A stretch of 13,059 nucleotides of DNA, taken from positions 1-13,059 of the forward strand of contig CAMOZF010000016.1 of the NCBI GenBank assembly GCA_946630765.1, in the 5' to 3' direction. How positions within the stretch are numbered: the first letter of the stretch is position 1; the number at the start of each line of letters is the position of its first letter. The notes beneath the pieces were generated by a model. It saw only the letters and a list, made by a program, of their open reading frames with translations, was not told where the DNA came from and searched no databases. The position numbers were made by a program, and so were the translations under genes. The DNA is from an uncultured Lachnospiraceae bacterium (GTDB taxonomy: Bacteria; Bacillota_A; Clostridia; Lachnospirales; Lachnospiraceae). Shown here one piece after another: positions 6,266-13,059 of this stretch.

Positions 6266-7189
6266 ATGGCTAAAACAACTGCCGCTCCGGTTGCGGAAAA
6301 AACCAAGATTAAGCTGAGTGCCTCGTCGCTTACTTTCTACATCATTGCATATGTCGTCGTCGGCCTGATGGCGCTGATCTGTCTCGTTCCGTTTATTGTT
6401 ATTATTTCCGGCTCTTTCACCTCCGAGCAGTATATCAATTTCCACGGATTTGATATTATTCCACGTGAATTCTCTACTGCGGCTTACGACCTGGTATTTA
6501 AAACGCCGGCGACCATCGGAAGAGCGTATCTGGTATCGATCTTCATCACCGTCGTCGGAACTTTCCTCGGCGTTCTGATGACCGCCCTGACGGCGTACGT
6601 GATCGCAAGAAAGGATTTCCCCTACAGGAATAAGGTATCTTTCTTCTTCTACTTTACGACACTGTTCAACGGCGGCATGGTCTGTACGTACATTTTCTTC
6701 ATCCGCTACCTGCACTTAAAGGACAGTTACTGGGCGCTGATCCTTCCGGGCATGTTCAGCGTATTCCACCTGCTGATCATGAGATCCTTTGTTACCGGCA
6801 TTCCTTCGGCACTGATCGAGTCCGGCAAGATCGACGGCGCGGGTGAATACAAGATCTTCTTCAGCATCATCCTGCCGCTTCTGAAGCCGGGCCTTGCAAC
6901 CATCGCGCTGTTCACCGCGCTCGGTTACTGGAACAACTGGTACAATGCGATGCTTTACATCGACAGCACTGAGAAGTACCCGCTGCAGTACATGCTGTAT
7001 AACCTTTTGCAGAAATCAGAGGCCATGTCCAGAATTGCCGCACAGGCCGGTATCTATGTCGAGGCGGTTCCGTCGAACTCCCTCAAGATGGCCATGGCAG
7101 TCGTGGCAACCGGCCCGATCCTGATTGTTTACCCCTTTGTCCAGAAGTACTTCGTACAGGGTATTACTGTCGGCTCCGTCAAGGGCTGA
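6266..7189 (+). CDS. Carbohydrate ABC transporter permease, CUT1 family (LplC/YtcP/MalG-like)
   Basis: The partner membrane subunit, which pairs with the 5334-6248 permease to form the translocation channel. The 307-residue protein has a hydrophilic N-terminal tail of about 20 residues, then helices near 23-48, 85-112, 124-147, 155-175, 203-222 and 277-293. The EAA loop at 185-204 reads ESGKIDGA followed by SIILP, with Ser-Gly in place of the first Ala-Ala, a common variant in this subfamily. FNGGM (134-138) and the stretch around YWNNWYNAMLY (221-231) are family features. The C-terminus (FVQKYFVQGITVGSVKG) is the highly conserved MalG-type tail. AAAGGGGG seven bases before the ATG gives a strong ribosome binding site. 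No ATPase gene follows, so the pair probably uses a shared MsmX/UgpC-type ATPase. Confidence 0.94.
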   Translation: MAKTTAAPVAEKTKIKLSASSLTFYIIAYVVVGLMALICLVPFIVIISGSFTSEQYINFHGFDIIPREFSTAAYDLVFKTPATIGRAYLVSIFITVVGTFLGVLMTALTAYVIARKDFPYRNKVSFFFYFTTLFNGGMVCTYIFFIRYLHLKDSYWALILPGMFSVFHLLIMRSFVTGIPSALIESGKIDGAGEYKIFFSIILPLLKPGLATIALFTALGYWNNWYNAMLYIDSTEKYPLQYMLYNLLQKSEAMSRIAAQAGIYVEAVPSNSLKMAMAVVATGPILIVYPFVQKYFVQGITVGSVKG

Positions 7190-7216
7190 CCGTATTATAA
7201 AGAAAGATCATTTTAT

Positions 7217-7224
7217 GAAGGGAG
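7217..7224 (+). promoter_or_regulatory. Ribosome binding site that selects the second ATG of the binding-protein gene
   Basis: GAAGGGAG ends four bases before a first ATG at 7229 and seven bases before a second, adjacent ATG at 7232. The usual spacing favours the second. Confidence 0.6.
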
Positions 7225-7231
7225 AAAAATG

Positions 7232-8773
7232 ATGAGTAACATTAAAAAAGCAGTTGCCCTCATTCTTGCTGCGGCCATGGTGTTTGCGCTGGCAGCATGT
7301 AAGGGAGGCGGCTCCACCTCAGGCACAACCGCTGCTGATGGCAGCCAGTCTGAAACCACCCTCGACACCTCCAAGGAAGTCGAGATCGTCATGTACTTCA
7401 TCTCCGACCGTCCGGCAGGACAGGATATCGTTGATGAGAACATGAACAAGCTGTTCAAGGAAAAACTCAACTGCACACTTCAGGTCAACTGGATTCCGTG
7501 GTCGGACTACAGCAGCACCTACAACCTGAAGCTTTCGTCCGGCGAACCGATTGACCTGATCTACACCGCAGGATGGCTGGGTTATTCCAAGCTCGCTCAG
7601 CAGGGCGCATTCATGGCTCTCGACGATCTGTGGCCGAAATACGCGCCGAAGAACTACGCGAAGGCTACCGATCAGGCAAAGCAGCAGGCAACCGTTGACG
7701 GACACATCTATACGATTCCGACACTTTGGGCAACCTATATTTCCCAGGGACCGATCTATCGTACAGATATCCTGAAGGGTTCCGATCTTGAAGGCCTGGA
7801 AATCAAGACTTTCGATGACATCGAGAAGTACTGCGATTACTGCCTCGAGAAGTATCCCGAGATCCTGCCCGTGGACATTTACCAGAACGGCTCTGCATGG
7901 GATGCAATGTGGGCCCGTCAGCTTGGTTATCAGCTGATCGGCAACGAAGCCGGCAACTTCTACTTCAAGCTCGACGAAGAGAACCCGAAGGTCATCTCCA
8001 TCGACGAGATTCCCGGCATCGAAGACTTCCTGAACATGATGAAACGCTGGAATGAGAAGGGCTACTTCTCCAAATCCTGTCTGTCCATTACGGATTCTCA
8101 GCAGTGCCAGAACGGCAAGGCATTTATCCGTTGCCACAACATCGACTCTTACCAGGGCCTGATGATCGACGCGTACAACAAGCAGAATGGCTGGGAGTGG
8201 GCATACTCCGATTTCAACAAGTATGCGGCACACCTTCCCTTCACACAGGACTCTGTATCCGTTTCGATCAACTCCCAGAACCCCGAGAGAGCACTTGCTC
8301 TGTGGGATCTGATCACCTCTGATCAGGAAGCCTACGACGCTTTCTACTATGGTATCGAAGGCACGACCTATAAGCTCGAAGAAGATGGCTCCGCTGTCAT
8401 GCTTGATCCGGATCTGTATTCTACCTCCGGTATGTGGACCGTTCGTACGACCGGCCTGACCCGTAAGACCGTCGGATCTCCTGCCGGCTGGGATGAGTGG
8501 CATGAGAAGTGGGAAGAGATGATCGCGAAGGACGATACGCAGGAAAAATACAGCGCTATCGTTATCGATACGACCGGCCTCGACACTGAAATCGCCAACG
8601 TCACCGATGTCTACAACAAATACTGGACTCCGCTTGAACTCGCGCTGAACACCAATGGTGTTGAAGGCGGACTTGAAGAGTTCAGAGAGCAGCTTAAGAT
8701 CGCCGGTGCGGACAAGATCAAGGAAGCTTACCAGAAGCAGCTTGACGCGTACGTAGCGAACCTTAAGAAGTAA
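7232..8773 (+). CDS. Extracellular solute-binding lipoprotein of a carbohydrate ABC importer
   Basis: The substrate-capturing subunit, tethered to the outer face of the membrane and delivering sugar to the two permeases encoded just upstream. Counting from the ATG at 7232 it has 513 residues. A basic start (SNIKK), a hydrophobic stretch and the lipobox LAAC (Cys23) mark a lipoprotein signal peptide. A Gly/Ser/Thr-rich linker follows, then the mature domain from about residue 48 (KEVEIVMYF). The length of just over 500 matches the LplA/YtcQ group, longer than the usual 400-450 of MalE-type proteins. DLIYTAGWLGYSKLAQQGAFMALDDL, split by the hinge pattern, is typical of family 1 binding proteins. 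The gene is last in the operon, 42 bases after the second permease and before a strong terminator; often it comes first. Arabino-oligosaccharides are a guess from the nearby GH51 gene. Confidence 0.92.
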   Translation: MSNIKKAVALILAAAMVFALAACKGGGSTSGTTAADGSQSETTLDTSKEVEIVMYFISDRPAGQDIVDENMNKLFKEKLNCTLQVNWIPWSDYSSTYNLKLSSGEPIDLIYTAGWLGYSKLAQQGAFMALDDLWPKYAPKNYAKATDQAKQQATVDGHIYTIPTLWATYISQGPIYRTDILKGSDLEGLEIKTFDDIEKYCDYCLEKYPEILPVDIYQNGSAWDAMWARQLGYQLIGNEAGNFYFKLDEENPKVISIDEIPGIEDFLNMMKRWNEKGYFSKSCLSITDSQQCQNGKAFIRCHNIDSYQGLMIDAYNKQNGWEWAYSDFNKYAAHLPFTQDSVSVSINSQNPERALALWDLITSDQEAYDAFYYGIEGTTYKLEEDGSAVMLDPDLYSTSGMWTVRTTGLTRKTVGSPAGWDEWHEKWEEMIAKDDTQEKYSAIVIDTTGLDTEIANVTDVYNKYWTPLELALNTNGVEGGLEEFREQLKIAGADKIKEAYQKQLDAYVANLKK

Positions 8774-8776
8774 TAT

Positions 8777-8837
8777 TTCTGAAGCCTTCAGAAAAAGAGG
8801 GGGCGCAGGCCATACGGCCTGCGCCCCTTTTTCTGAA
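8777..8837 (+). other. Three-part competing inverted repeat around the operon terminator
   Basis: TTCTGAA (8777-8783), TTCAGAA (8787-8793) and TTCTGAA (8831-8837) occur in order. The middle copy can pair with the first, giving a 7-bp hairpin with a 3-base loop just after the stop codon. It can instead pair with the third, extending the terminator stem beyond a 3-base bulge. The two pairings exclude each other. Whether this affects termination or mRNA 3'-end stability is unknown. Confidence 0.5.
8800..8832 (+). terminator. Strong intrinsic terminator of the sugar-uptake operon
   Basis: GGGGCGCAGGCC (8800-8811) pairs perfectly with GGCCTGCGCCCC (8816-8827) around an ATAC loop, followed by five T. 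It begins 26 bases after the binding-protein stop. The A-rich left flank (8792-8796) can pair with the T run, so it may also stop minus-strand transcription arriving from the hydrolase side. Confidence 0.92.
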
Positions 8838-8849
8838 CTCGCCTGCGGG

Positions 8850-8901
8850 ATGGGGTGTCTGCTTCAGTAACGCTTCGAAGTTACTTCAGCAGACACCCCA
8901 T
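8850..8901. repeat. Large 52-base palindrome in the operon-end spacer
   Basis: ATGGGGTGTCTGC (8850-8862) and GCAGACACCCCAT (8889-8901) are perfect inverted arms. Inside them are one more pair, two mismatches and a 6-bp stem, AGTAAC/GTTACT (8866-8871 with 8880-8885), around the loop GCTTCGAA. That is 20 bp in all. No T run follows on either strand, so it is not a standard terminator. It looks like an extragenic palindromic repeat or a structured RNA element. Confidence 0.7.
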
Positions 8902-8923
8902 TACCCTCGGCTCGGGGGAATGG
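8898..8923. repeat. Second palindrome, overlapping the first by four bases
   Basis: CCATT (8898-8902) pairs with AATGG (8919-8923). After one mismatch, CCC (8904-8906) pairs with GGG (8915-8917). The outer arm reuses the last bases of the 8850-8901 palindrome, so the two folds compete. Confidence 0.4.
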
Positions 8924-8953
8924 ACCTGTTCAGGAATCATGTCATATCGAGCG

Positions 8954-8985
8954 AAGCGGGTGGGGACATCCCCTTCGTCCCGCTT
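8954..8985. repeat. Third palindrome, reaching into the hydrolase stop codon
   Basis: AAGCGGG (8954-8960) pairs with CCCGCTT (8979-8985), and GGGGA (8962-8966) with TCCCC (8969-8973), with a lopsided internal loop between them. The right arm covers two bases of the minus-strand stop codon of the hydrolase gene. On the minus strand it would form right at the 3' end of that message, but no T run follows. Confidence 0.5.
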
Positions 8986-9988
8986 AACCCTCACAATCTC
9001 TGAAGAAGGCTTCCTCTCCCCTGCGATAGGCTTCGCGGTTATGGTAGAAGCAGGCGCCGTGGCCGGCATTCGGCCCCAGGTACAGGCGCTTGATCGGGGC
9101 TTTGCAGCGGGCGTAGTTTTGCTCAGTCATGAACGGCGGGACGAAGTCGTCCTCCATTCCGTGGGCAAAAAAGACCGGCGTCCGGCATTTATCCATCGCG
9201 TCGAGGGTCGAGCAAAGCTCGCCGCCGGTTTTTCTGATGCAGTGCTTCAGATATCGAAGCTCCGCTTCTCTAATCGGCTTCGGAACCCTCAGGGTCGTCT
9301 TCATGACTTCTTCCCAGATCGCTTCCATCGACGTGAAGCCGCAGTCCGCAAGGATGCCGCTGATCCCTTCCGGGAGCTCCAGGCCGGCGGCAAGAAGGAC
9401 GGTCGCGGCGCCCATCGAGGTTCCCGCGAGATAGATCGGAAGCGGCTTTCCTGATTCCTTCAGATCTTCCCAGCCGATCAGCTCCTTTACCTGCTCCGCC
9501 CAGGAAAGCACATCGTAGCGCTCCAGCGTCCCGTACCCGAGATACTCTCCGCCGCTTTCTCCGTGCGCCCGCTGCTCAACAAAAATCACGCTGCACTCTT
9601 CCTGCCAGTATTCCCAGATCGGCGAAAAATCCCGGTACCAGGGAGAGCGCCAGCCGTGGAAGGCAATGATCACGCGCTTCGGCGAAGGATGCTTTAAATA
9701 ATGCCCGATCAGCACTGCGCCGTCCCGCGCTGTGCACTCAACCGTCTGCAGGTCTTTTTTCTGCAGCTCTTCGCCGGAGGCCAGCCGCTCCTGCTCGACG
9801 ATACTCGACTTTACGGCCTTTTTATGCATCCGGTTCCGGACGACAAAGACTTCCTTCGGCTCATTCCGGGAGAAAATCGCCTCCCGGATCAGCCGGTGCG
9901 TCTTCAATACGGCAAAGCTCGTAAGTCCGACTCCGCCGGTCGCAATTGCGGTGTATTTTAATATGTTTTCGATTTTTGTGTTTGACAT
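8984..9988 (-). CDS. Membrane-anchored alpha/beta hydrolase
   Basis: A 334-residue serine hydrolase of the alpha/beta fold, most like YqkD-type proteins and S33-like esterases. A hydrophobic stretch at about 11-28 and the basic segment after it suggest a single N-terminal membrane anchor. The catalytic elements are all present: oxyanion-hole HGW (111-113), nucleophile Ser191 in GTSMGA, acid Asp280 or Asp281 in GMEDDFVP, and His310 in AGHGA. RAHGESGGEYLGYG (140-153) is the conserved loop after the second strand. The substrate is unknown; an ester on an arabinosylated glycan would suit the context but is a guess. The GH51 gene ends 40 bases upstream on the same strand with no terminator between, so co-transcription is likely. 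The ATG at 9988 lacks a close Shine-Dalgarno: AAAGAGAG is about 17 bases away. Confidence 0.87.
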   Translation of the reverse strand: MSNTKIENILKYTAIATGGVGLTSFAVLKTHRLIREAIFSRNEPKEVFVVRNRMHKKAVKSSIVEQERLASGEELQKKDLQTVECTARDGAVLIGHYLKHPSPKRVIIAFHGWRSPWYRDFSPIWEYWQEECSVIFVEQRAHGESGGEYLGYGTLERYDVLSWAEQVKELIGWEDLKESGKPLPIYLAGTSMGAATVLLAAGLELPEGISGILADCGFTSMEAIWEEVMKTTLRVPKPIREAELRYLKHCIRKTGGELCSTLDAMDKCRTPVFFAHGMEDDFVPPFMTEQNYARCKAPIKRLYLGPNAGHGACFYHNREAYRRGEEAFFRDCEG

Positions 9989-10028
9989 GTGACTTGTTTG
10001 GATTTCTCTCTTTTACACGAAGAACTTG

Positions 10029-12116
10029 TCAGGAAAGCACAACGATGGTAAATGTATGCGCGGGCAGGAAGATGTCCGGACGATCCGTGAGCTCCTCCGT
10101 CACTCTGCTTTCCTGCGGGATCCCGGGGTTGCTCTTTCCGATGCCGTACAGCCGGATCACCTTCGCCTTAACTATGGCTGTATCCCCATTTTCCGGCTTC
10201 AGGAAGACCTTCTGGTCCTCTGCAGCCGTATTCACCAGCTTAACGATGGTCTCATAAACCGCGCCGGACGCGTCGGTTTTCCCGGTAACATTCATATAGA
10301 TTCCCGATTCGCGAAGGTGCTTTTCCTGATCCTCCATTTCAAGCGCCGCATCTCCTGCATACACCGAGAACAGCTTCTGAACATAATAGCTTGGCGTCAG
10401 ATACACGTCCTGATCGTCAAACCAGATCATATCCGGCTGCCACTGGCTGTGCCCGATCCGGTTAAAGAGCGGCGCGTAGGAGGCCAGCTTCACCACATCA
10501 CCGTTCTTCTCCACGCCTGTCAGGAAGGCGGCTTCCGCGAGGGCCGCTTCCATCGAATTCGCCCGGTCAGCAACATGCGCGGCATATTCTCCGGCAAAAA
10601 CGCCCACATCTCTTTGATAGGAATCGTAGAGGTCCGCATGGCTTAAAAGCCACTCCGGCGCCACATAGTAATGCTCATCCACTGCATAGGCGGCGCCTTC
10701 CTTCTTTTCGTTCTCACTGCGGTAGAATTCCCAGGACTCCTTCCACATCGGGGAATCGATCATCGGGCCGGCCGATCCGATGATGCGGATGTCCGGATAC
10801 TTTTCATGAATCGCCTTTTCGAAAAGCTCCGCGCGCTTATAGAAGTCGAAGTACTTCGTCTCCCACTGCTCATTGCCGACGCCGATCATCCGAAGGCCGA
10901 AAGTCTCCGGGTGCCCCATATCCGCACGCAGCCTGCCCCAGGGCGTATCAGCGCCGCCGTTCGCAAATTCCACGAGATCGAGCGCATCCTGAATGTACTC
11001 CATAAAGGCCGGATCCGTTACCGCCACCTTCTCATGAGAGCGGAACTGGCAGGCTGCGCCGATATTCAGTACGGGAAGCGGAGAGGCACCGAGCATTTCG
11101 CACAGGAGGAAATATTCGTAGAAGCCGATGCCGTAGGACTGAGTGTAATGGCTGTCCGTATCGCGGTGCGAATGCGGCCCGTTCGCCCGGTTGTCATCGT
11201 ATGCCCAGAGATTGGGGATGATTTTTCTCTTCTCCAGCGGGCCGACCGTACGCTTCCACTGATAACGGTTCCCGAGGCTCACGCCCTCGATGATACAGCC
11301 GCCCGGGAAACGGATGAATCCGGGCTTCATTGCAAGAAGCGCGTCAAACAGATCCTTTCGGAAAACACCCGCAACCGCATCCTCCGGAATCATCGAGATC
11401 AGGTCGAACTCATAAATGCCCGGGATGTCGGCAGCAATCACAAACTGTGCTCCGCGGACCGTTTTTTCTGCGGTAAGTTCAATTTCATATTTCTTCCAGC
11501 CCTCGGAAGGACAGGTCTTAAAGGGCGGTACGGCCGCTTTGTCTGAATCCTCCGGGTCCGCCGGATGCTGTTTCTGAAGCCAGGCCAGTGCCTCGTCGGA
11601 AAGATCCACAAAGGGCAAATGCATCGTTCCTTCTGAAATCTCTGCTTTCCCCTCAGCAAAGACCGTTCCATCCTTTATAATCCGGATGGTCACCGCGTGC
11701 GCTCCCGGAGATGCCGAACGAGCATAGAAGGAAACATGATACTTCATGCCCTCTTTTAGTGCGATCCCGTCATAGGCCTTGTTGGAGAAGCCGTCTCCCG
11801 AAGCTGCAGCCGTCAGCCTGAGATAGTGCGGATTCTCGGAAGCTACCGGATCGCCCGTAACAAACTCGAGGAAGCTTTCGGAGCCTTCCGAATCACCGCT
11901 GCTGTATTTCGTCCATCCGTAGCCCGGGTCCGGAATATTATAGAAGCTTCCGGGGATCCCATAGGCGTCCACAGCCTCAAAGGAGCGGTTTTCGATCATT
12001 TCCGCGTAGAGGCCGCCGTCCGCCGCGTAGTTGATATCCTCGAAAAAGAGGCCGATCATTCCCGGCGTCAGCGCATGCGTAACCTTGTTTGTCAGTTTGA
12101 CCGTTAATTCTTTCAT
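10029..12116 (-). CDS. Alpha-L-arabinofuranosidase, glycoside hydrolase family 51
   Basis: Removes terminal alpha-L-arabinofuranosyl groups from arabinan, arabinoxylan or arabinoxylo-oligosaccharides (EC 3.2.1.55) by the retaining mechanism. From the ATG at 12116 it has 695 residues. The start LTPGMIGLFFEDINYAADGG (about 16-35) is diagnostic. Residues about 60-240 look like a carbohydrate-binding beta-sandwich (CBM4/9-like), as in the plant and fungal type of GH51. The TIM barrel carries FIRFPGGCI (267-275), the acid/base Glu416 in VGNEQWE and the nucleophile Glu510 in AGEYAAH. A beta-sandwich ends the protein. There is no signal peptide, so it acts in the cytoplasm on imported oligomers. GGGAGGAG seven bases upstream selects this ATG; the frame is open 25 codons further, without a ribosome binding site. 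It is probably the first gene of a two-gene unit with the hydrolase. Confidence 0.94.
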   Translation of the reverse strand: MKELTVKLTNKVTHALTPGMIGLFFEDINYAADGGLYAEMIENRSFEAVDAYGIPGSFYNIPDPGYGWTKYSSGDSEGSESFLEFVTGDPVASENPHYLRLTAAASGDGFSNKAYDGIALKEGMKYHVSFYARSASPGAHAVTIRIIKDGTVFAEGKAEISEGTMHLPFVDLSDEALAWLQKQHPADPEDSDKAAVPPFKTCPSEGWKKYEIELTAEKTVRGAQFVIAADIPGIYEFDLISMIPEDAVAGVFRKDLFDALLAMKPGFIRFPGGCIIEGVSLGNRYQWKRTVGPLEKRKIIPNLWAYDDNRANGPHSHRDTDSHYTQSYGIGFYEYFLLCEMLGASPLPVLNIGAACQFRSHEKVAVTDPAFMEYIQDALDLVEFANGGADTPWGRLRADMGHPETFGLRMIGVGNEQWETKYFDFYKRAELFEKAIHEKYPDIRIIGSAGPMIDSPMWKESWEFYRSENEKKEGAAYAVDEHYYVAPEWLLSHADLYDSYQRDVGVFAGEYAAHVADRANSMEAALAEAAFLTGVEKNGDVVKLASYAPLFNRIGHSQWQPDMIWFDDQDVYLTPSYYVQKLFSVYAGDAALEMEDQEKHLRESGIYMNVTGKTDASGAVYETIVKLVNTAAEDQKVFLKPENGDTAIVKAKVIRLYGIGKSNPGIPQESRVTEELTDRPDIFLPAHTFTIVVLS

Positions 12117-12200
12117 CCTCTGTCTCCTCCCTATATTCAATTGCGGCGATCCAGGACACGGCGCTAAAAAGGCTTTTATGCCGCACATCACGATCCATAG

Positions 12201-12216
12201 GAAAGCACTCGCTTTC
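12201..12216. promoter_or_regulatory. Perfect dyad in the GH51 leader
   Basis: GAAAGC (12201-12206) and GCTTTC (12211-12216) flank ACTC. The dyad falls about 20-35 bases after the predicted GH51 start site. The half-sites resemble those of a cre or LacI-family operator, but such sites have no 4-base insert, so it is not a standard cre. In RNA it would make a tight 6-bp hairpin with a 4-base loop. Confidence 0.4.
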
Positions 12217-12219
12217 GAA

Positions 12220-12236
12220 GGGGTTTTCCGAACCCC
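12220..12236 (-). other. Stem-loop at the predicted 5' end of the GH51 mRNA
   Basis: Read on the minus strand, GGGGTT, a 5-base loop (CGGAA) and AACCCC form a perfect 6-bp stem. Its first base (plus 12236) lies at the expected start site of the promoter just upstream, so the message would begin with a hairpin. Such 5'-terminal hairpins protect mRNAs such as ompA from decay; that role is inferred here. Confidence 0.45.
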
Positions 12237-12241
12237 ACCTT

Positions 12242-12270
12242 TTTATAAAGTATATCACAGAAGCCGTCAA
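12242..12270 (-). promoter_or_regulatory. Promoter of the GH51 gene
   Basis: On the minus strand, TTGACG (plus 12265-12270) and TATAAA (plus 12242-12247) are 17 bases apart. An alternative overlapping pair uses TTGAGA further upstream and an extended -10 TGATATACT, the same nine bases as the importer promoter at 5216-5224. The leader to the ATG at 12116 is about 120 bases. Confidence 0.6.
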
Positions 12271-12332
12271 ATTCTCAAGGGAAATGCGGATATTTCTATC
12301 CTTCATATGTGCAGATTTCCCCGAATTCTCAC

Positions 12333-12361
12333 TTGTGTTTTTCTGCTGTTTATATTACAAT
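12333..12361 (+). promoter_or_regulatory. Promoter of glyA
   Basis: TTGTGT (12333-12338) and TACAAT (12356-12361) are spaced by 17 bases and would start transcription near 12368, about 28 bases before the glyA ATG. A TATACT lies at 12371-12376 but has no acceptable -35. The leader is too short for a riboswitch. Confidence 0.5.
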
Positions 12362-12395
12362 GATGATAACTATACTGTCACCAGAGGAGGAGTCC

Positions 12396-13059
12396 ATGAA
12401 TTTTTTTGAAGAACTGAAAGAATTTGACCCCGAAGTCGCCTCTGCCTGTGGTCTGGAGCTACAGCGGCAGCGCGGAAACATTGAACTCATTGCCAGTGAA
12501 AATATAGTCAGCCCCGCTGTACTCCTTGCCGCCGGCGGCGTTCTGACCAATAAATATGCGGAAGGTCTTCCGGGCAAACGCTATTACGGCGGCTGCCAGT
12601 ATGTCGATATCGTTGAAAACATTGCGCGTGACCGCGCGAAACAGCTTTTCCAGGCGGAGCATGCCAATGTTCAGCCGCACAGCGGCGCCAACGCCAACCT
12701 CGCTGTATTTTTTGCACTCCTTCAGCCCGGCGATACGGTCATGGGCATGAACTTAAGTGAAGGCGGACATCTTTCCCACGGTTCGCCGGTCAACATTTCA
12801 GGAAAGTATTTCAATATCGTTCCGTATGGTGTCAATAAAGATACCGAGCGCATCGATTACGATGAAATGGAGCGCATCGCGCTCGAATGCAAGCCGAAGC
12901 TGATCGTTGTCGGCGCGAGCGCCTATCCGAGAATCATTGATTTTGCGCGCTGCCGCGAGATTGCCGATCAGGTCGGCGCCTATCTCATGGTCGACATGGC
13001 GCACATCGCGGGCCTTGTCGCGGCCGGCGACCATCCGTCACCGGTTCCCTATGCGGACG
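12396..13059 (+). CDS. glyA: Serine hydroxymethyltransferase, N-terminal part (runs off the window)
   Basis: A PLP enzyme of the cytoplasm that converts serine and tetrahydrofolate to glycine and 5,10-methylene-tetrahydrofolate, feeding one-carbon metabolism. The window holds the first 221 codons, without a stop. Recognisable blocks are [11 protein letters not shown] (30-40), [17 protein letters not shown] (51-67), the substrate and PLP region [14 protein letters not shown] (91-104), [15 protein letters not shown] (119-133) and [13 protein letters not shown] (199-211). The last block carries Asp200, which contacts the PLP ring nitrogen, and His203. The PLP-binding lysine lies further on, outside the window. 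The ATG at 12396 follows GAGGAGGAG closely. The gene is divergent from the GH51 gene and shows no functional link to it. Confidence 0.95.
   Translation, partial: MNFFEELKEFDPEVASACGLELQRQRGNIELIASENIVSPAVLLAAGGVLTNKYAEGLPGKRYYGGCQYVDIVENIARDRAKQLFQAEHANVQPHSGANANLAVFFALLQPGDTVMGMNLSEGGHLSHGSPVNISGKYFNIVPYGVNKDTERIDYDEMERIALECKPKLIVVGASAYPRIIDFARCREIADQVGAYLMVDMAHIAGLVAAGDHPSPVPYAD

Noticed and set aside
7319..8503. A 394-codon minus-strand frame under the binding-protein gene
   Set aside because: Antisense shadow of a lipoprotein gene with a clear signal peptide; no start signals or recognisable motifs.
12117..12191. A longer GH51 protein starting 25 codons upstream
   Set aside because: The frame is open, but the extra residues lack family similarity and a ribosome binding site, whereas the ATG at 12116 has GGGAGGAG at ideal spacing.
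12201..12216. A catabolite-repression (cre) site upstream of GH51
   Set aside because: The half-sites look similar, but a 4-base insert at the centre breaks the cre consensus, so it is reported only as an unassigned dyad.
12371..12376. A second glyA -10 hexamer (TATACT)
   Set aside because: No acceptable -35 lies 16-18 bases upstream and there is no TG extension; the TACAAT pair is better.
12298..12395. A riboswitch upstream of glyA
   Set aside because: The predicted leader is only about 28 bases and shows no conserved folded structure.

Overview
The window looks like chromosome of a Gram-positive anaerobe of the Bacillota, most likely class Clostridia and plausibly Lachnospiraceae. The grounds are AGGAGG-type ribosome binding sites before most genes, short hairpin-plus-T terminators, a two-permease carbohydrate ABC system with a lipoprotein binding protein and no ATPase of its own, and an AraC regulator of a type I associate with gut Firmicutes. 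The coding DNA is fairly GC-rich by eye; the family-level assignment is an inference. There are no RNA genes, insertion sequences, phage genes or CRISPR arrays that I can see.

Layout. Bases 1-171 hold the end of an unrecognised membrane protein. A single-frame larC (216-1601, nickel-pincer cofactor chelatase) follows on the same strand and carries an extreme 80-residue histidine-rich insert. On the minus strand lie an MscS-type mechanosensitive channel (1668-2483), an aldo/keto reductase (2558-3595) and an AraC-family regulator (3701-4969). A 364-base divergent promoter region separates the regulator from a plus-strand sugar-uptake operon: two CUT1 permeases and an extracellular binding lipoprotein (5334-8773), closed by a strong terminator. 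A short, unusually palindrome-rich spacer follows. Then come two minus-strand genes that are probably co-transcribed: a GH51 alpha-L-arabinofuranosidase (start 12116) and, downstream of it, an anchored alpha/beta hydrolase. The window ends inside glyA (serine hydroxymethyltransferase), which is transcribed divergently from the GH51 gene.

How the genes fit together. The regulator, the ABC importer and the intracellular GH51 enzyme make a coherent pentoside locus. Oligosaccharides carrying arabinofuranosyl groups would be captured by the lipoprotein, imported with energy from a shared ATPase encoded elsewhere, and trimmed in the cytoplasm. The substrate is inferred only from the neighbouring GH51 gene. 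larC, the MscS channel, the aldo/keto reductase and glyA have no evident link to this pathway.

Most of the window is ordinary. I see no clearly new multi-gene system. The points most worth a second look are the histidine-rich insert in LarC, the run of inverted repeats at 8850-8985, the three-way competing repeat at the end of the importer operon, the overlapping divergent promoters near 5045, and the stem-loop predicted to sit at the very 5' end of the arabinofuranosidase mRNA.
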